Origin: Druceiella hillmani | Lineage: Eukaryota; Arthropoda; Insecta; Lepidoptera; Hepialidae | Assembly (NCBI GenBank): GCA_039881145.1 | Contig: JAYKKI010000076.1 | Location: 9,355,001-9,419,000, forward strand | Direction: 5' to 3' | DNA: 64,000 bases | Translations under genes and position numbers: made by a program | Shown here: positions 10,807 to 22,270 of the stretch, piece by piece | Position numbering within the stretch: the first letter of the stretch is position 1 | Layout of the letters: the number at the start of each line of letters is the position of its first letter | Notes under the pieces: generated by a model | Told to the model about the DNA's origin: nothing | Databases searched by the model: none | The model's input: only the letters and a program-made list of their open reading frames with translations

Positions 10807-12760
10807 TTAAGAAATAATAAAACCAGGGGTTCAGGTAAATAAACTATAGCACAAACTTTAATTCCCATTAGACGTGATTTTATGAAGTTAATTATTTATT
10901 TTTATAAATAATATAGGCTATTGAATGCTATATGTTCTAATTAAATTAAACAAATTTGTACTTCTCTCTTTACTACACAAATTATGACAACTTTTTATTA
11001 CAAAACTTTTCGACTTAGGGCTGGGGGGAGCTTTTTGCAATGTAAGTCAAAGAAAAAACAGTCGAGCGAATGCGTTTCTTATGAAAGCTGCCTTAATCGT
11101 TAGAGATATATTAATGAATGATATTGAAATTCATATTTATATACAGTGTTACCTACTTTATACATTCCAAGACAATCGTAATTAAGGAGTAAACTTTAGT
11201 GGGGAGTCTGAGCTGACGCCCACAATATTCTTTCCTGCATCCTATCTAATGGAATCTACGTCACTGAATAGATCTTGAAAGTGGTAATGACATTTTTTAA
11301 GTCGCAACATTTACCAGACATTAGGAAAAACAATAGCCAAGTGCAAGTGTGGCTCGTGAATTGAGTATTCCATACCTCGTTTGAAGTGAAGTTATTTTAC
11401 TTTTCATAAGTCATCACTAACGTGGACTTCCTAGTGCAACAAATACTTAATTATACAAAATATAATTAAGTAGATTTTTTTTTAAATTTTCCTTAAAACT
11501 TTCACAGGTGTCCAAAAGCATTATCTTGTCCACAATTTAAAATTTAATGGTTTCGGAAATGTATTTTTTCAGTATAACTCTGAAAATATATACTACCTAA
11601 AGTTATGAGAAAAATGTTTTTCAAACCCTTATAACATTCAACCTTGGCTGTTTTACAATCCCTTCCAAAGAATTTCCAACACTGTACATTAAAATTAAAG
11701 AAAGTATTTAAGCAATTCATTTTCTTCCCTAAAATATATATTTCTGAGTGACAGCACCTGAGGTAAAAGCGCGTTAATATTCTTTACCACTATGCCAAAT
11801 TTCAACTTTTTAAGTCAATCAATATCTAAAAGAAACAACTGTGACCAACGGACACGTGGGTATCCTTATAAGGGTTCTCTTTTCTTTTTGTAATGCAAAC
11901 CCTAAATAGAAAATAAAGAGGTAATTGCAACTAGAACCTAGATGAAGCTCAATATCTGTGTCCTAATCTAAAGGATAAATTTAGACATTGGTGGAATATC
12001 TTAAATTTTAATAATGAAAAACTCTAAACTTAATTTATGAACCAATTTTCGTAATTTTGGTTAAATTCATAATACGCTTCATGGGATTGTGTATATCCTT
12101 ATTTTGATATATTTTGATTTACAGAATTTCCCTTTTCAATAATGTTCATGGTTTATAGCAAAGTGGTTAATATTAAATTGACCGCAAATAAACCACCATC
12201 TCAATTCATAAGTACTAGCCCACATGGTAGCTGAAGAAGATAATCTTTCTTTCTCGAAGAATGTAGTTTTTTTCTAGTACATTATGAGAGTAATTTGCGT
12301 TTTCCGTTCAAAAGAGCTCTTTAATTTCTCTCTATTTATTTTCGAACATCCTTTTGGATAATATTATTTGTAAAATTAAAATTCCCTTCTTTTAATTGAA
12401 CTTGGCTGAATTTTTTTCAACTTGGCTGGCTATCATAGTAGCTTGACTATCATAACAGAGCATATCTTTTCCCGTTTAAACATATTGTACGTTATTGCGG
12501 TCCTTTTTCATCTTAAACAGATTTCATGAAACAAGAAATACCTAAGTTCTTAAAAAAGTCTCGAAATTTCTATATATTTCTCTGCGCACGCCAAAATTGA
12601 GCTGCTAACTAAACAAAAGATCGAATAACTTATCAATAAGCAGCAAACGGTAACACTTAACCCTTAAATTTTTAATTTTACCTATACTATCATTGAAAGT
12701 TAATAATTAAGTTTTAAATAAGTTAAATTTTCATTTCTATACTTATTTCTTGTCACGCAG
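10807..12760. other. AT-rich intergenic DNA
   Basis: No gene was recognised. A segment at about 11405-11475 matches 14199-14252 in inverted orientation and is annotated separately. A mildly GC-richer patch at about 11205-11400 has no long frame. Confidence 0.45.
11405..11475 (-). repeat. duplicated segment resembling an unoccupied Helitron target site
   Basis: The minus strand reads ...attatattttgtataattaagtatttgttgcactaggaagt..., continuing to gtgatgacttatgaaa. The same sequence follows the Helitron end at 14198 (ttttgtataattatttgttgc...gatgacttatgaaa). Here the ttttgtata is preceded by A and no Helitron terminus is present. This copy therefore looks like the pre-insertion state of the duplicated sequence. 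Confidence 0.6.
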
Positions 12761-12946
12761 ATCAACTGGCCTCTTCAATATTCCTGCGTACAATCACGTA
12801 GTCCTTGCGCAACACTAAGGCCCAGCCACAAAGGGAATACTTTAATGCGAAAGTTATTCAAAAGCCCCGGGCACGCAAACTTGGCGGTAATAAGCACGCG
12901 CGACTTGCCTTCGAAGAGTAGGAAGGTTGGTCGAAAGGAAGAGTAG
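12761..12946 (+). other. candidate 3'-terminal exon in a GC-rich island
   Basis: After a pyrimidine-leaning tract and an acceptor (cttgtcacgcag), the plus frame is open for 61 codons to TAG at 12944-12946. Fragments include INWPLQYSCVQSRSPC, RKLFKSPGHANLAV and KSRKVGRKEE. Composition is about half GC in an AT-rich neighbourhood. The minus strand of the same island is also open (61 codons from 12960). So either strand could be coding, or the island could be a fragment of a foreign or transposon sequence. I recognise no domain on either strand. No donor or upstream exon was identified. If coding, the plus version would be a basic C-terminal tail with two Cys. Confidence 0.25.
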
Positions 12947-13531
12947 TCCCCGTAACGCACTGCAATACCCCCATTGTAAATTCATGAGAAGGCTGTTCAT
13001 TACGAAGTCTTTTATTGCTTCTGAAATTTAATGAATCTGTTCAGTCTTAGTTCCATTATCTTTATGCACTAAGCGTTATTGTCACATAAAACAATTAAGA
13101 AATGTTTAAATAAAAGTGGTCAAATTTACTGAACAACCCAAGTTAAAGATCTTGTAGTCGTTTCCTAACTTATAATAACGTTCGTCAAGAGCAAGTCGAA
13201 TCTAAAGCAATGAACATTCCCTATTGAAAGATTGCACTCCTGCTAAATTATCGATATTTGGTGCTACTGAAACTGCCTGTTAGTTAACTTTTTCAAATAG
13301 TTTGGCAATTTTGTTGTAGAAAAAACTACATTGAAAACAAATTATTCATTCAAAATACATTTGCATTAAAACTTTATTTGAAAAGTTTGCAGTTGTCACC
13401 CAACATATAGATTTCAATAAAAATAAATTTCACCTCCTTATAATAGACAACTTTATAAAAATCTACTTCCCCATTATTTACGTTTGTTTCTATAATTATT
13501 CCCATTTTTTTCGTTTTTCACTCTTGTTACT

Positions 13532-13905
13532 AATATTACTCGTAAACTCCTAAGCTGGCAAAGCCTGCTTAGCTGTAATAAATACATATTACAAAATAGT
13601 GGTTTAGCTTGTAGAAAGTGGAAATACATAAATCTAAAAAAAAAAACATTTAAAGTTTGGTATTTTCTAAACGGAACGCTGGATCGTAAAACTTTTTGTG
13701 GTATACTCTCAACATTTTTGATCGGCCTATTCAACGGTACACTACAGAACAGTGTGCGAATAAAAAAAAATCAGCTTCATTTTACATGCACTAAAAATTT
13801 ATTATTTTTAATATTTTATTTCATAATTTTACAGATTTTATAAATATGCATAATGATGCAAAAAAATTCCACTTTATGATACCAACAGTCTACATGTTAA
13901 TTATA
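13532..13905 (+). repeat. dispersed repeat, left arm of an inverted pair
   Basis: Starts aatattactcgtaaact and includes aagcctgcttagctg, tttctaaacggaacgctgg, gtgtgcgaataaaa and attttacagattttataaat. The reverse complement of the same series is found at 15418-15821 with scattered mismatches and small indels. Minus-strand ORF 13474-13734 falls inside it and is not a gene. Confidence 0.8.
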
Positions 13906-14099
13906 TCTATCTAAATATATTATTTCTAAAAGGTGTTTTTTGGTCGAGCGGCTCGATCTCTTTAACTACTGCACCAAAAAATATAAAAAAAATACCCACT
14001 TAAAGCTTATGTTTTTTACTTTGGGCGAAAAATATAAAAAAATTCGAAAGAAATATTTTTGTTAATAAAAAAATTAATTTTTATAACAATTGGCATGAG

Positions 14100-14198
14100 C
14101 GCCATCTGTGGGCGACACATCAAATATCTTAGCTAAATTGTATACTTGGAACACGCTAGATGGCGATATAGTGCGAAGACTTCGCACGGGTCAGCTAG
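14100..14198 (+). mobile_element. Helitron 3' terminus (5' end uncertain)
   Basis: Ends with the hairpin tgcgaagacttcgca (14172-14186), then cgggtcag and CTAG at 14195-14198, followed by host T. This is the hairpin-plus-CTRR 3' architecture of Helitrons, and it closely matches the ends at 17838 and 56159. Upstream it contains gcgccatctgtgggcgacac. A 5' end could be the A|TC at 13956-13957 (tctctttaactac), but the boundary is not certain. Confidence 0.7.
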
Positions 14199-14252
14199 TT
14201 TTGTATAATTATTTGTTGCACTAGGAAGTCTACGTTAGTGATGACTTATGAA

Positions 14253-14400
14253 ATTGCTGGGATCGTTTGACTATTTACTTACTTCATAGCTTGTATCAAG
14301 ATTAACCGTGTGCCAACTGGGAACAGATTTGCCCGCTCAGTAGAGAATTCATATTCATCATTCCCTATTCATCCTATTATAAGCAAATGTGTTAATTGCT
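14253..14400 (+). pseudogene. exon-2 pseudogene of the secreted-peptide family
   Basis: Reading from ATT at 14253 gives a frame that aligns without gaps to exon 2 of gene A (42087-42889). IAGIV-stop corresponds to IAGLVG, then ...RVPTGNRFARSVENSYSS corresponds to ...RFPTQERFVRSVEDTPYA. The block R-F-x-R-S-V-E is the clearest match, and the nucleotide string cgctcagtagag is shared. A GGx-to-TGA change at 14268-14270 puts a stop in the signal peptide, and the C-terminal stop of gene A is lost. Homology ends abruptly at 14252, where a duplicated segment and then a Helitron end begin, and I found no exon 1. It is therefore a dead fragment that records a third family member. Confidence 0.7.
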
Positions 14401-14727
14401 TATATTATCAAAATACGTCGTTTTTTATCTACTTTACAACTTCTGCAGCACGTATTTTTAGATTTTGTTTTAGAATTACTTTATTTCTACATATTTAAGA
14501 TTAATGCATATTCTTAAATTTCCAGAAAGTAAAGGAATTTAATAACAAAAACAGCTTCAAAGATTATTACCAACAATTCGACGGTATAAGGTATGGAAAA
14601 CTATTTCATAAATAACGGAAAAATTTCGATTTTAAAATGAAATTCTCAAAATGTATTATATATTTTCATTTAAGTTCCCGACATTATACCTCTAATGCCC
14701 ACATATATTTACTAGATATATTATTAC

Positions 14728-14732
14728 ATATA

Positions 14733-14776
<44 letters not shown>
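14728..14776. repeat. (TA)n microsatellite
   Basis: Uninterrupted TA run. Confidence 0.95.
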
Positions 14777-14778
<2 letters not shown>

Positions 14779-15417
14779 GTATATTTAGAGTAATTTCTCC
14801 TTAAAAAAAGAACAAATCATCTTTCTATGAATATGTATTTCATTAACGGAGATAATACGGACAATACGGAGGAAAAATAATATAGATCAATTAATGAATT
14901 GTTGTATTTTATTTAAAGTTTATTTTTAAATGAGCTTTCTCCTTCCCGCGAATTTATTATGATATAATTTTAGTTATAGTAATAAAACCTATTTTTATAC
15001 CTAATATTCACTTTTATACTGAATTCATCCTAATTATTTTTAAGTTATTATCATCACGTAAAACCAATAGTTGATATTGTTAATTAGCAAAGAGTACGTC
15101 TGTTTTATTTTAACATTTTTATGTTTGTATGTAGACCATTACGCTCTCAATAATCAATGTAACTATGTTAAATAAATGTGACTTAGAATGTTCAATATAA
15201 GTAGCTTACTTTATTTTCATTCATCTCCTCGTCCATCCTCAAGACCTTAAAATGTTGATTTTTTTGCTTGATTAAGTTGTGCATTTGAAAAGTATTCCCC
15301 AGAGTATCCCCCTCAGGATTCTGTTCGAATGCAGAAGAGTATTTTCTGCATACTAACAGGATTGTGTAGCCAAACTGGGAATACTTATATTTTCTCCATG
15401 TCCAACTATCTGCATCT

Positions 15418-15821
15418 CAGAAAAATTAACTTGTAAACTATTAGTACCATAAAGTCGAAATTTGGCGTCATTATGCGTATTTATAAAGCCTGTAAAATTT
15501 TGAAATAAAATCTTTTTGTAATAAGTTTTTAGTGCATATCAAATGAAGGTATTTTTTTTATTCGCACACTCTATTCTGTAATATCCGTTGAATACGCCCA
15601 TCAAAAATTATAATAGTATATCATGAACAGTTTTACGATCCAGCGTTCCGTTTAGAAAATACCAAACTTTAAAATACTAATTTTTTATGTATTTCCACTT
15701 TTTACAAGTCAAATCGCTATTCTGTAATACGTGAAAAGTATTCAACATAGTACTATATGTAAGGAAAATAAAAGGAAAGTTATCACAGCTAAGCAGGCTT
15801 TACCAGTTTACGAGTAATATT
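15418..15821 (-). repeat. dispersed repeat, right arm of the inverted pair
   Basis: Reverse-complement partner of 13532-13905. Shared landmarks are cgaaatttggcgtcattatgcg, ttttattcgcacac, gatccagcgttccgtttaga, aagcaggcttta and agtttacgagtaatatt. Divergence is moderate. Confidence 0.8.
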
Positions 15822-17344
15822 TGACCAAATAATGGCACGTAGTTGAGTTTGTGAAAAGTTCCTACAAATACCATATAAGTGAATCGGTACTAAAATTATT
15901 TAGTATTTTAAAATATATATTTTTTTTATTATTGAAAGATATGCTATCCACTACATTTATATATACATGATGAGAAATAATATTATTTAAACATGAACTG
16001 GGATTAAACACCTAGTAAAATAAATAGTAGGCCATATATTAACGTTGCGAAAAAAAAATATTTTATTTGAATTAGTATGTACTTACTTATTTAAATGTGT
16101 AATGACGGTGAGTTCTACTCGTACTAATAAAATTTGAAATCGAATGTCTATAATTAAAATGTGAAGAATTTCATAAGTGCTATTTATAATTTACCGTATT
16201 TATTACGTTGCTATTTATTGTTTTTAAGAGATTGTTTTCTAAGGTAATAAGTCAAAAATGTTTATATTTAAAAATCTAAATTTCTCATCAAATCTTTACA
16301 TAAAAATAAAATTAATTTTCTTAATAATACGAATTGCACCGAATATTCAGTTAGACTTCGACTTAACTGTTGAAAAATTAATTTCAAAATTGCAGCATCT
16401 CTTATGATTTGTCAATGCGAGCAGAAATTTCAAAAGAAAATAAAATATTTATTTCTACGAATTACTATATATTGATTAGATTATGTTGTTGAACAACCTT
16501 ACTTTAATATATTCCAAAAAAAAAAAATTCTCCTGATAACAAGTTTAAACACCCCGAAAATTAATCTTCAATACGATAATAAAGATGAGAAAATTTATTA
16601 TACAACACAAAACATGTCATGTTATTTCGTTAGTTTCAAGTATTATTAATGGCATTCAAAAAACGTAACTTTTGATAAACTTACTTTTGACTGGAATTAC
16701 TTTCGTAATGATACAAAAAATCCTTAAAATTTAGTCACACTCATTTGCACGTCTGTCGCAAGCTGAAAATTGACAAAGTTTTAAACCTGAGCGAAAGAAT
16801 TTTTTTGGGTATCATCTATAGCGATCTAGGTTAATATCCAATATATATTAAAAACCATTTTTAACCCATAATTTAAGCCCCGTCAATGAAATATTAAGTA
16901 ATGTAAAATCTGAATAAGTTTTAGGTACAAGCATTAGAATAAAACTTTTAAATAAAATTATTTTGATTACCTTGTATCAGATCATATCAAATCGATAAAT
17001 TACTCGGAATGTCACCCTTAAAAGTAATATCAGAAAACTTGACTTAGTGTGAATTACAAACAATGAATAATCAATTTATATTTTTGTGCAGTTTTATACT
17101 ATATATAATGCAATTGAAAATGTTATTATTTAATTGTAACGAATGTAGACGTATTTAAGGTTTTTATTTTATCTTGGCAATCGTCCTATATGCGTGGACC
17201 CTATTACCTAATTTTTATAATTATGAACATGCGATAGTTTGACATTTATTTGTAATTTATTGAAATGTAATTATTATTTTTAAAAAACAAAATATACATC
17301 TGGACCGAAATAAATAATTTTTGCAGCATTAATGGCAATCATCA
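15822..17344. other. AT-rich intergenic DNA
   Basis: No open frame or recognisable repeat terminus was found in this 1.5 kb. Confidence 0.5.
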
Positions 17345-17838
17345 TCGTATATATTAATACGCTAAGGTTAAGATGTACTCTCCCTTTTTAGAAAAAACCT
17401 CACAACTAATCCACATTAATTATATATCATTTTATAGATAATTGCTTGCTCTACCGGCATCCACAACTAAAAAATTTATTACTGCTATTGTTTTTGCAAA
17501 TTAATTAATTATTAAAATTATATACACAAAACAGCAATGCTGCCATCTAACGGCTCAACGTCAATATGATTGACGGTCGGTAAAATTTTTGTTTAATTTC
17601 AAGTCCACTCACGTATAAATAAAGTGGCGCTTTAGCTCAATGCTTTTGATACTTGCGCCTCTATATGTCAATTTTAGTAAAATATTTGTTTGATCTGTCA
17701 TCTGAGCTTCATAATGGAATAAAAACGTAATAAGCAGTGTGCAAAATTAGAAATGAATTGAATACCTGCAATCAATTTTGTTTTATTAAATTGAGTTGAA
17801 TAATTTATAATGCGAAGACTTCGCACGGGTCACGCTAG
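17345..17838 (+). mobile_element. non-autonomous Helitron, both termini present
   Basis: The 5' end is TCGTATATATTAATACGC, preceded by host A. The 3' end is the hairpin tgcgaagacttcgca (17811-17825), cgggtcacg and CTAG (17835-17838), followed by host T. Insertion between A and T without target duplication is the Helitron signature. At 494 bp it has no open frame and so depends on an autonomous relative. A second copy in opposite orientation at 56159-56569 matches over nearly its whole length but lacks about 80 bp near the 3' end. The sequence cgttagatggcagcat is internal. Confidence 0.85.
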
Positions 17839-17951
17839 TATGAATTTGTTTCTTAAAGTAACAAAAAAATTCCACTAATGTTTTGAGTGGTTTTTATATA
17901 GTTTTAAACCGTAATGAATGACAATAACAATAATATATTGCATATGCATGA

Positions 17952-17954
<3 letters not shown>

Positions 17955-18003
<49 letters not shown>
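17955..18003. repeat. (TA)n microsatellite
   Basis: TA run. The minus ORF 17875-18117 reads through it (IYIYIY...) and is spurious. Confidence 0.95.
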
Positions 18004-18008
<5 letters not shown>

Positions 18009-19839
18009 TCAAGATATTCAAGTAAAATATATTCAAGAAGGATATATTTAATTCATTCTCTACGCAATTACGATTATTAAAAGGTAAATATGTTATAAAG
18101 AATTGATGCAAGGCCATATTAATGAAATTAATTAAATTGAAATCGACGCCAAAATCTTTATGTTCAAATAAATAAAAAAGCAGAGTATTGCCAAGAAGAA
18201 CAAAAGCAGATTGATGGAAAAATTTTGCAAGTGTACCATTTTAGACGTTATAATTATTTTCTAAAAAATAAAACATGAGTGAACAAGTCATAATTTTTCA
18301 CGCGAGACGATACTCCACCTTTGGGTTTAAATTTTAGACTTTTTCCGTTATTTTTGTGTTAATAATCTTCAGTGTGCGAGATTTACTTTTTCTAAAAAAA
18401 CTAGAATTAGGTTAAATTTTGGTTCAATATTGAATAAAATTGGTTTGCAGGATATTCGAAAATCTCACCAAAAACTTTCACTAAAATTAAGATTACTAAT
18501 TTTGGTATCCGATTAAATTTCGTCTTGATTTTCCTTTGAAATTGAAAATAGTATTACGTAGCAAATAATTACCTGTATGCATCATGGGCCTTTTATTATA
18601 ACCTTTTTTTAAAACCACAAGGTGTTTTAAGACAGAATCAGGTTTTTCGGTTTGAAGTTCATATTTTAATATTGAGATAAGAAGTAATTGTATTATTTAG
18701 ATTACTTTCCAACAAATAAAACATTTAACTAATGATAATGAATTGCATGGAATTAAAAATTATTTGTAAAATTTCCAGAAAAGCTTCATTTTTTTTATAA
18801 TGCACAAAAATACACCAAATTCCAAATAAAAGTAACCACTACGAGATAATATCAGAATGTATGCCAAAAAGGAAAGGGTAATGCAGGTTTCCACTTAATC
18901 TATTAAAACTTTCATCTGCGACTAAATGCTTACGGTAGGCAATGTTTTGGAAATAGGGTTTTCACACTAATTTGTATACTGTTAAATATAATATGTAACG
19001 ATTTTTTTAAGAAGTGTTGGGAAACTGCTATTGGCATTAACTGTTATGGTATATGAAATAAATTAATTAATACTGAAATCGAAGCGGAGTTAATTCGTAG
19101 TAGTAAAACCCATAGTAGTAAAGCCCATAGTGGTGCTTTAACGTTCTCTAGTAGTTTACATCAAAGTTATCTGTTCCTGGCCAAAGATTTTCATTTCTTC
19201 ATTTTATGAAAATTGAACTCGTTTTCGAGGTAGGTCTCCCATTTCTGCCACTGTCCGCTTTTTTATATGGAGCGTAAAGATTTCTTCACCAAAATTTCCT
19301 TTAGGGATTTCTATCTTTCTTCATGTGCATAAGATACTGGTTACTCTTTTGACCTTTGTAAAGTTATGACGTTATGTTGATATTTATATCTTAATAATAT
19401 TTAATATTGAGTCAATTTTTACACCCAATAAATAGCATTCAGACTTTTCCGCTCCTTCCTTTTGTTCCTAATTTCACTAATTTCTTATAAACCTACACAT
19501 ATTTGTACAAAATGTTTTGTCATTTCGTCTACATAAATTAAAACTGAGAATTTCGTCACAATATTAATAAGCTGCAATCCGTGTATATCTAGCCTTAATA
19601 ATTCTATACTTTATTGCAATAACTGAGATTTCTATAATTTAGACATAATTTCAAAGTTTAAATACCTTATGTTCAAGCATACGATAAACATAATTTTCCA
19701 TAAAGTATTCAAATTAAACAAGAAGCTGAACTTGGTTTAATTATTACATCTGCAATCTCAAGTTTGTAAGCAGTGTACGATTTCAGTTATTTAAATTCAT
19801 CATAAAACTATGTTGCACATATTTTCTCATAAAAGCGAA

Positions 19840-19902
<63 letters not shown>

Positions 19903-21939
19903 TTTACGAATATCATGATGGTTTTACATCGTTAAACGCGCCTATTTTATTTAAATGTTTTGTGAGCAATCATTATCTGCTTTTATTTGGGTAAAAACAG
20001 TTATATAATTAATAATTTATAAAATTTAAGTTTACTTTGTTAACTTAGTTTTTTTAGGCTCAACTTAACTGTAATATATCCTATTTTCAAATTGCAGTCG
20101 GAATTTTTAAAGAATTCTAATGCTTCCTATATTTATTAATTTGCTAAACAATAAATATAGTTGAAGCATTTTTGCGATACTTTTATCATTCTTTGCTCAA
20201 TTAGTTCGCTATTTTTTTTTAATAGAGAGTGCATGGTATTTACGCGGGTCTATATAATGAAATAATAATTTAATATTTAGTTGTATCTATATATTTCTCA
20301 GTTCCCCCTACATATTCTAAATATATTTATCTACATAAAATATTGTTATGTGGAAATAAAAAATAAACCAAATAGGTCCATAGCCGGCTATGAATTTACG
20401 TTTGCTGACATAATCATTTTTTTCTTAATATCACGCTGTAGACTCATATCACACAATTCCTGTTAAAGTTGCAAATATGAAAATATGTTCTTCGTTAATT
20501 TAATTGTTTTACAACCTAATAGCTTAATAAAGATACGACCCAATACTCGCCAAATTTTCCACAATGATAGAACCATGTGGACCATGAATATTCACATAGT
20601 GTAGGTTTCATGCCGAAAAACAGACAGTCACTGGCGCAACAATCAATCTTTGTTCAGAGGTCTCTACATGTGACCGCTCCTGTTGTGTTTAAGCAAACAA
20701 CTTCTGCATTCAATCACAGTTACTTATAATCTTTTTATATTCACTAATTTACTAAACCATATTGTCATATATTATTTTAATATAATATAACTTTTATTTA
20801 AATATAAACATGCTTTGATGGATAAGATAGATATTTTGCATCAGAATCTGTTTTCTTGTAGAATTATTACAACGACATTCCAATGAGAAAGTCGCTTTCT
20901 TTTCCGAGGTGATTTCAGGTTCACTCAAGCTCGTTATTATTAGAATAGCGACTGATGTGGTAAACAATACCCTCTACTTCGTTACGTTCGTGTTCACCAT
21001 TATCATTCTATTGAATTGTGAAATTTACTAAAATATCGCCGTTAGTGCTTTTGTTAGTTCAAGTTAATAAAATTAACTGTAACTTACGTGGTTTACTTTC
21101 CTTTTACCCCTAGTTAGAAAGTTGTTATAAAGAAATTATATTTCTGCATGAAATATAATATGTTATATATCCAAAGAAATTCAAGATTAATTAATTTTTT
21201 TGGCGGTAATGAATAGCGTATTAAACAAATTATAATAAATTCTAGTAAAAAGTAAATATGGATATTTCATCAAGAAATACGTATGTTATTACAATGAATG
21301 GAGATCAACCTATTAAGTATCATTAAAATTCACATTCTTAGGATTCACCGTTATTTCCGTGCATATTTAGGTATAAATAAAATTTAAGTAAATGAAGTAT
21401 ATCGATTGAAGTAACTACAAATGTTAATGATATTTCCCCACACAAATATATTATTCTTTTGAATCATTCCCGGGCACAAAATGGTTCAGCATATATTAAA
21501 GTAATTTAAAGTAATTGTTATATTTCATAAATTGTAGCTTAATTTTTTATATATTGTTTTTAGGGTTACGTATTGCAAAAAGAAAAAAGCCGGTACTCTT
21601 ATAATATGGTTCTTATATGTCTTCGTCTGTCTATCACAGCCATTTTTCTTAATAAACTTTTTAACCTAAAATCAAGCAATTTATGATAAATGTATATATG
21701 AAAATAATCACTTTGTTAATAATTACTTTTAAAACAATTGAATTTAATTAAAATTGTATCAAATTCTCTATTCGGTAACTGCAGGATTATATTTATAAAC
21801 ACTTGCTGGTGATTTGTTTTTTCAAGTAATTTTAATTAAAAAGAGTTTGTAAATCAAAATGTAATGAAGTTGAGTTTTTAAAATGTACATTTAATTCAAA
21901 CTCGTCTTGTTTAATTTGAACGTAACGACCAAGATATTT
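18004..21939. other. AT-rich intergenic DNA
   Basis: No supported gene. A GC-richer patch at about 20570-20720 and another at about 20880-21000 have no convincing frame on either strand. A fragment with tcttcgtctgtctatca at about 21617 resembles the Helitron-type dispersed repeats annotated further right. Confidence 0.4.
19842..19899. repeat. (TA)n microsatellite
   Basis: Uninterrupted TA run. Confidence 0.95.
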
Positions 21940-22093
21940 ATGGAATCAGCTGTCATTGTGTTGGATATAATCGGTGAGTCAAAAGAGTAACTCTAGTTGA
22001 TTAATATTCTATTTTGTAGGCTTGAAAAAGTTCTCAAAAATTACTCTGATCGACTGGAATGCCATCCTGTTTGCAATTTTCATAAGACCTTAG
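21940..22093 (+). other. candidate two-exon mini-ORF with a 46-nt intron
   Basis: Exon 1 is 21940-21973 (ATG..., MESAVIVLDII) and ends at a strong donor G|GTGAGT. The intron 21974-22019 ends ctattttgtag. Exon 2 is 22020-22093 (GLKKFSKITLIDWNAILFAI...). The joined frame is preserved (G|GC) and stops at TAG 22091-22093. Beyond that stop the same frame stays open a further 26 codons (KFRDHNCKEFLGVQRS...) to TAA. This hints that the TAG may be a disabling mutation in an older, longer coding sequence. The intron is very short for most insects. No family was recognised; chance agreement of donor, acceptor and frame is possible. Confidence 0.25.
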
Positions 22094-22229
22094 AAATTCC
22101 GGGATCATAACTGTAAAGAGTTCCTGGGAGTGCAGAGATCACCTCGTGCAGAATTATTTAGGTCAGTGAATGTTAATTAATTTGAGCATATATTACCATT
22201 TTAAATCTGAAAATAAACCAACGATAAAC

Positions 22230-22270
22230 CAATATTCATTAAAAGCCGATATGGCTTTTAATGAATATTG
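22230..22270. repeat. 18-bp perfect inverted repeat, 5-nt loop
   Basis: caatattcattaaaagcc, loop gatat, then its exact reverse complement. Its function is unknown. Confidence 0.9.
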
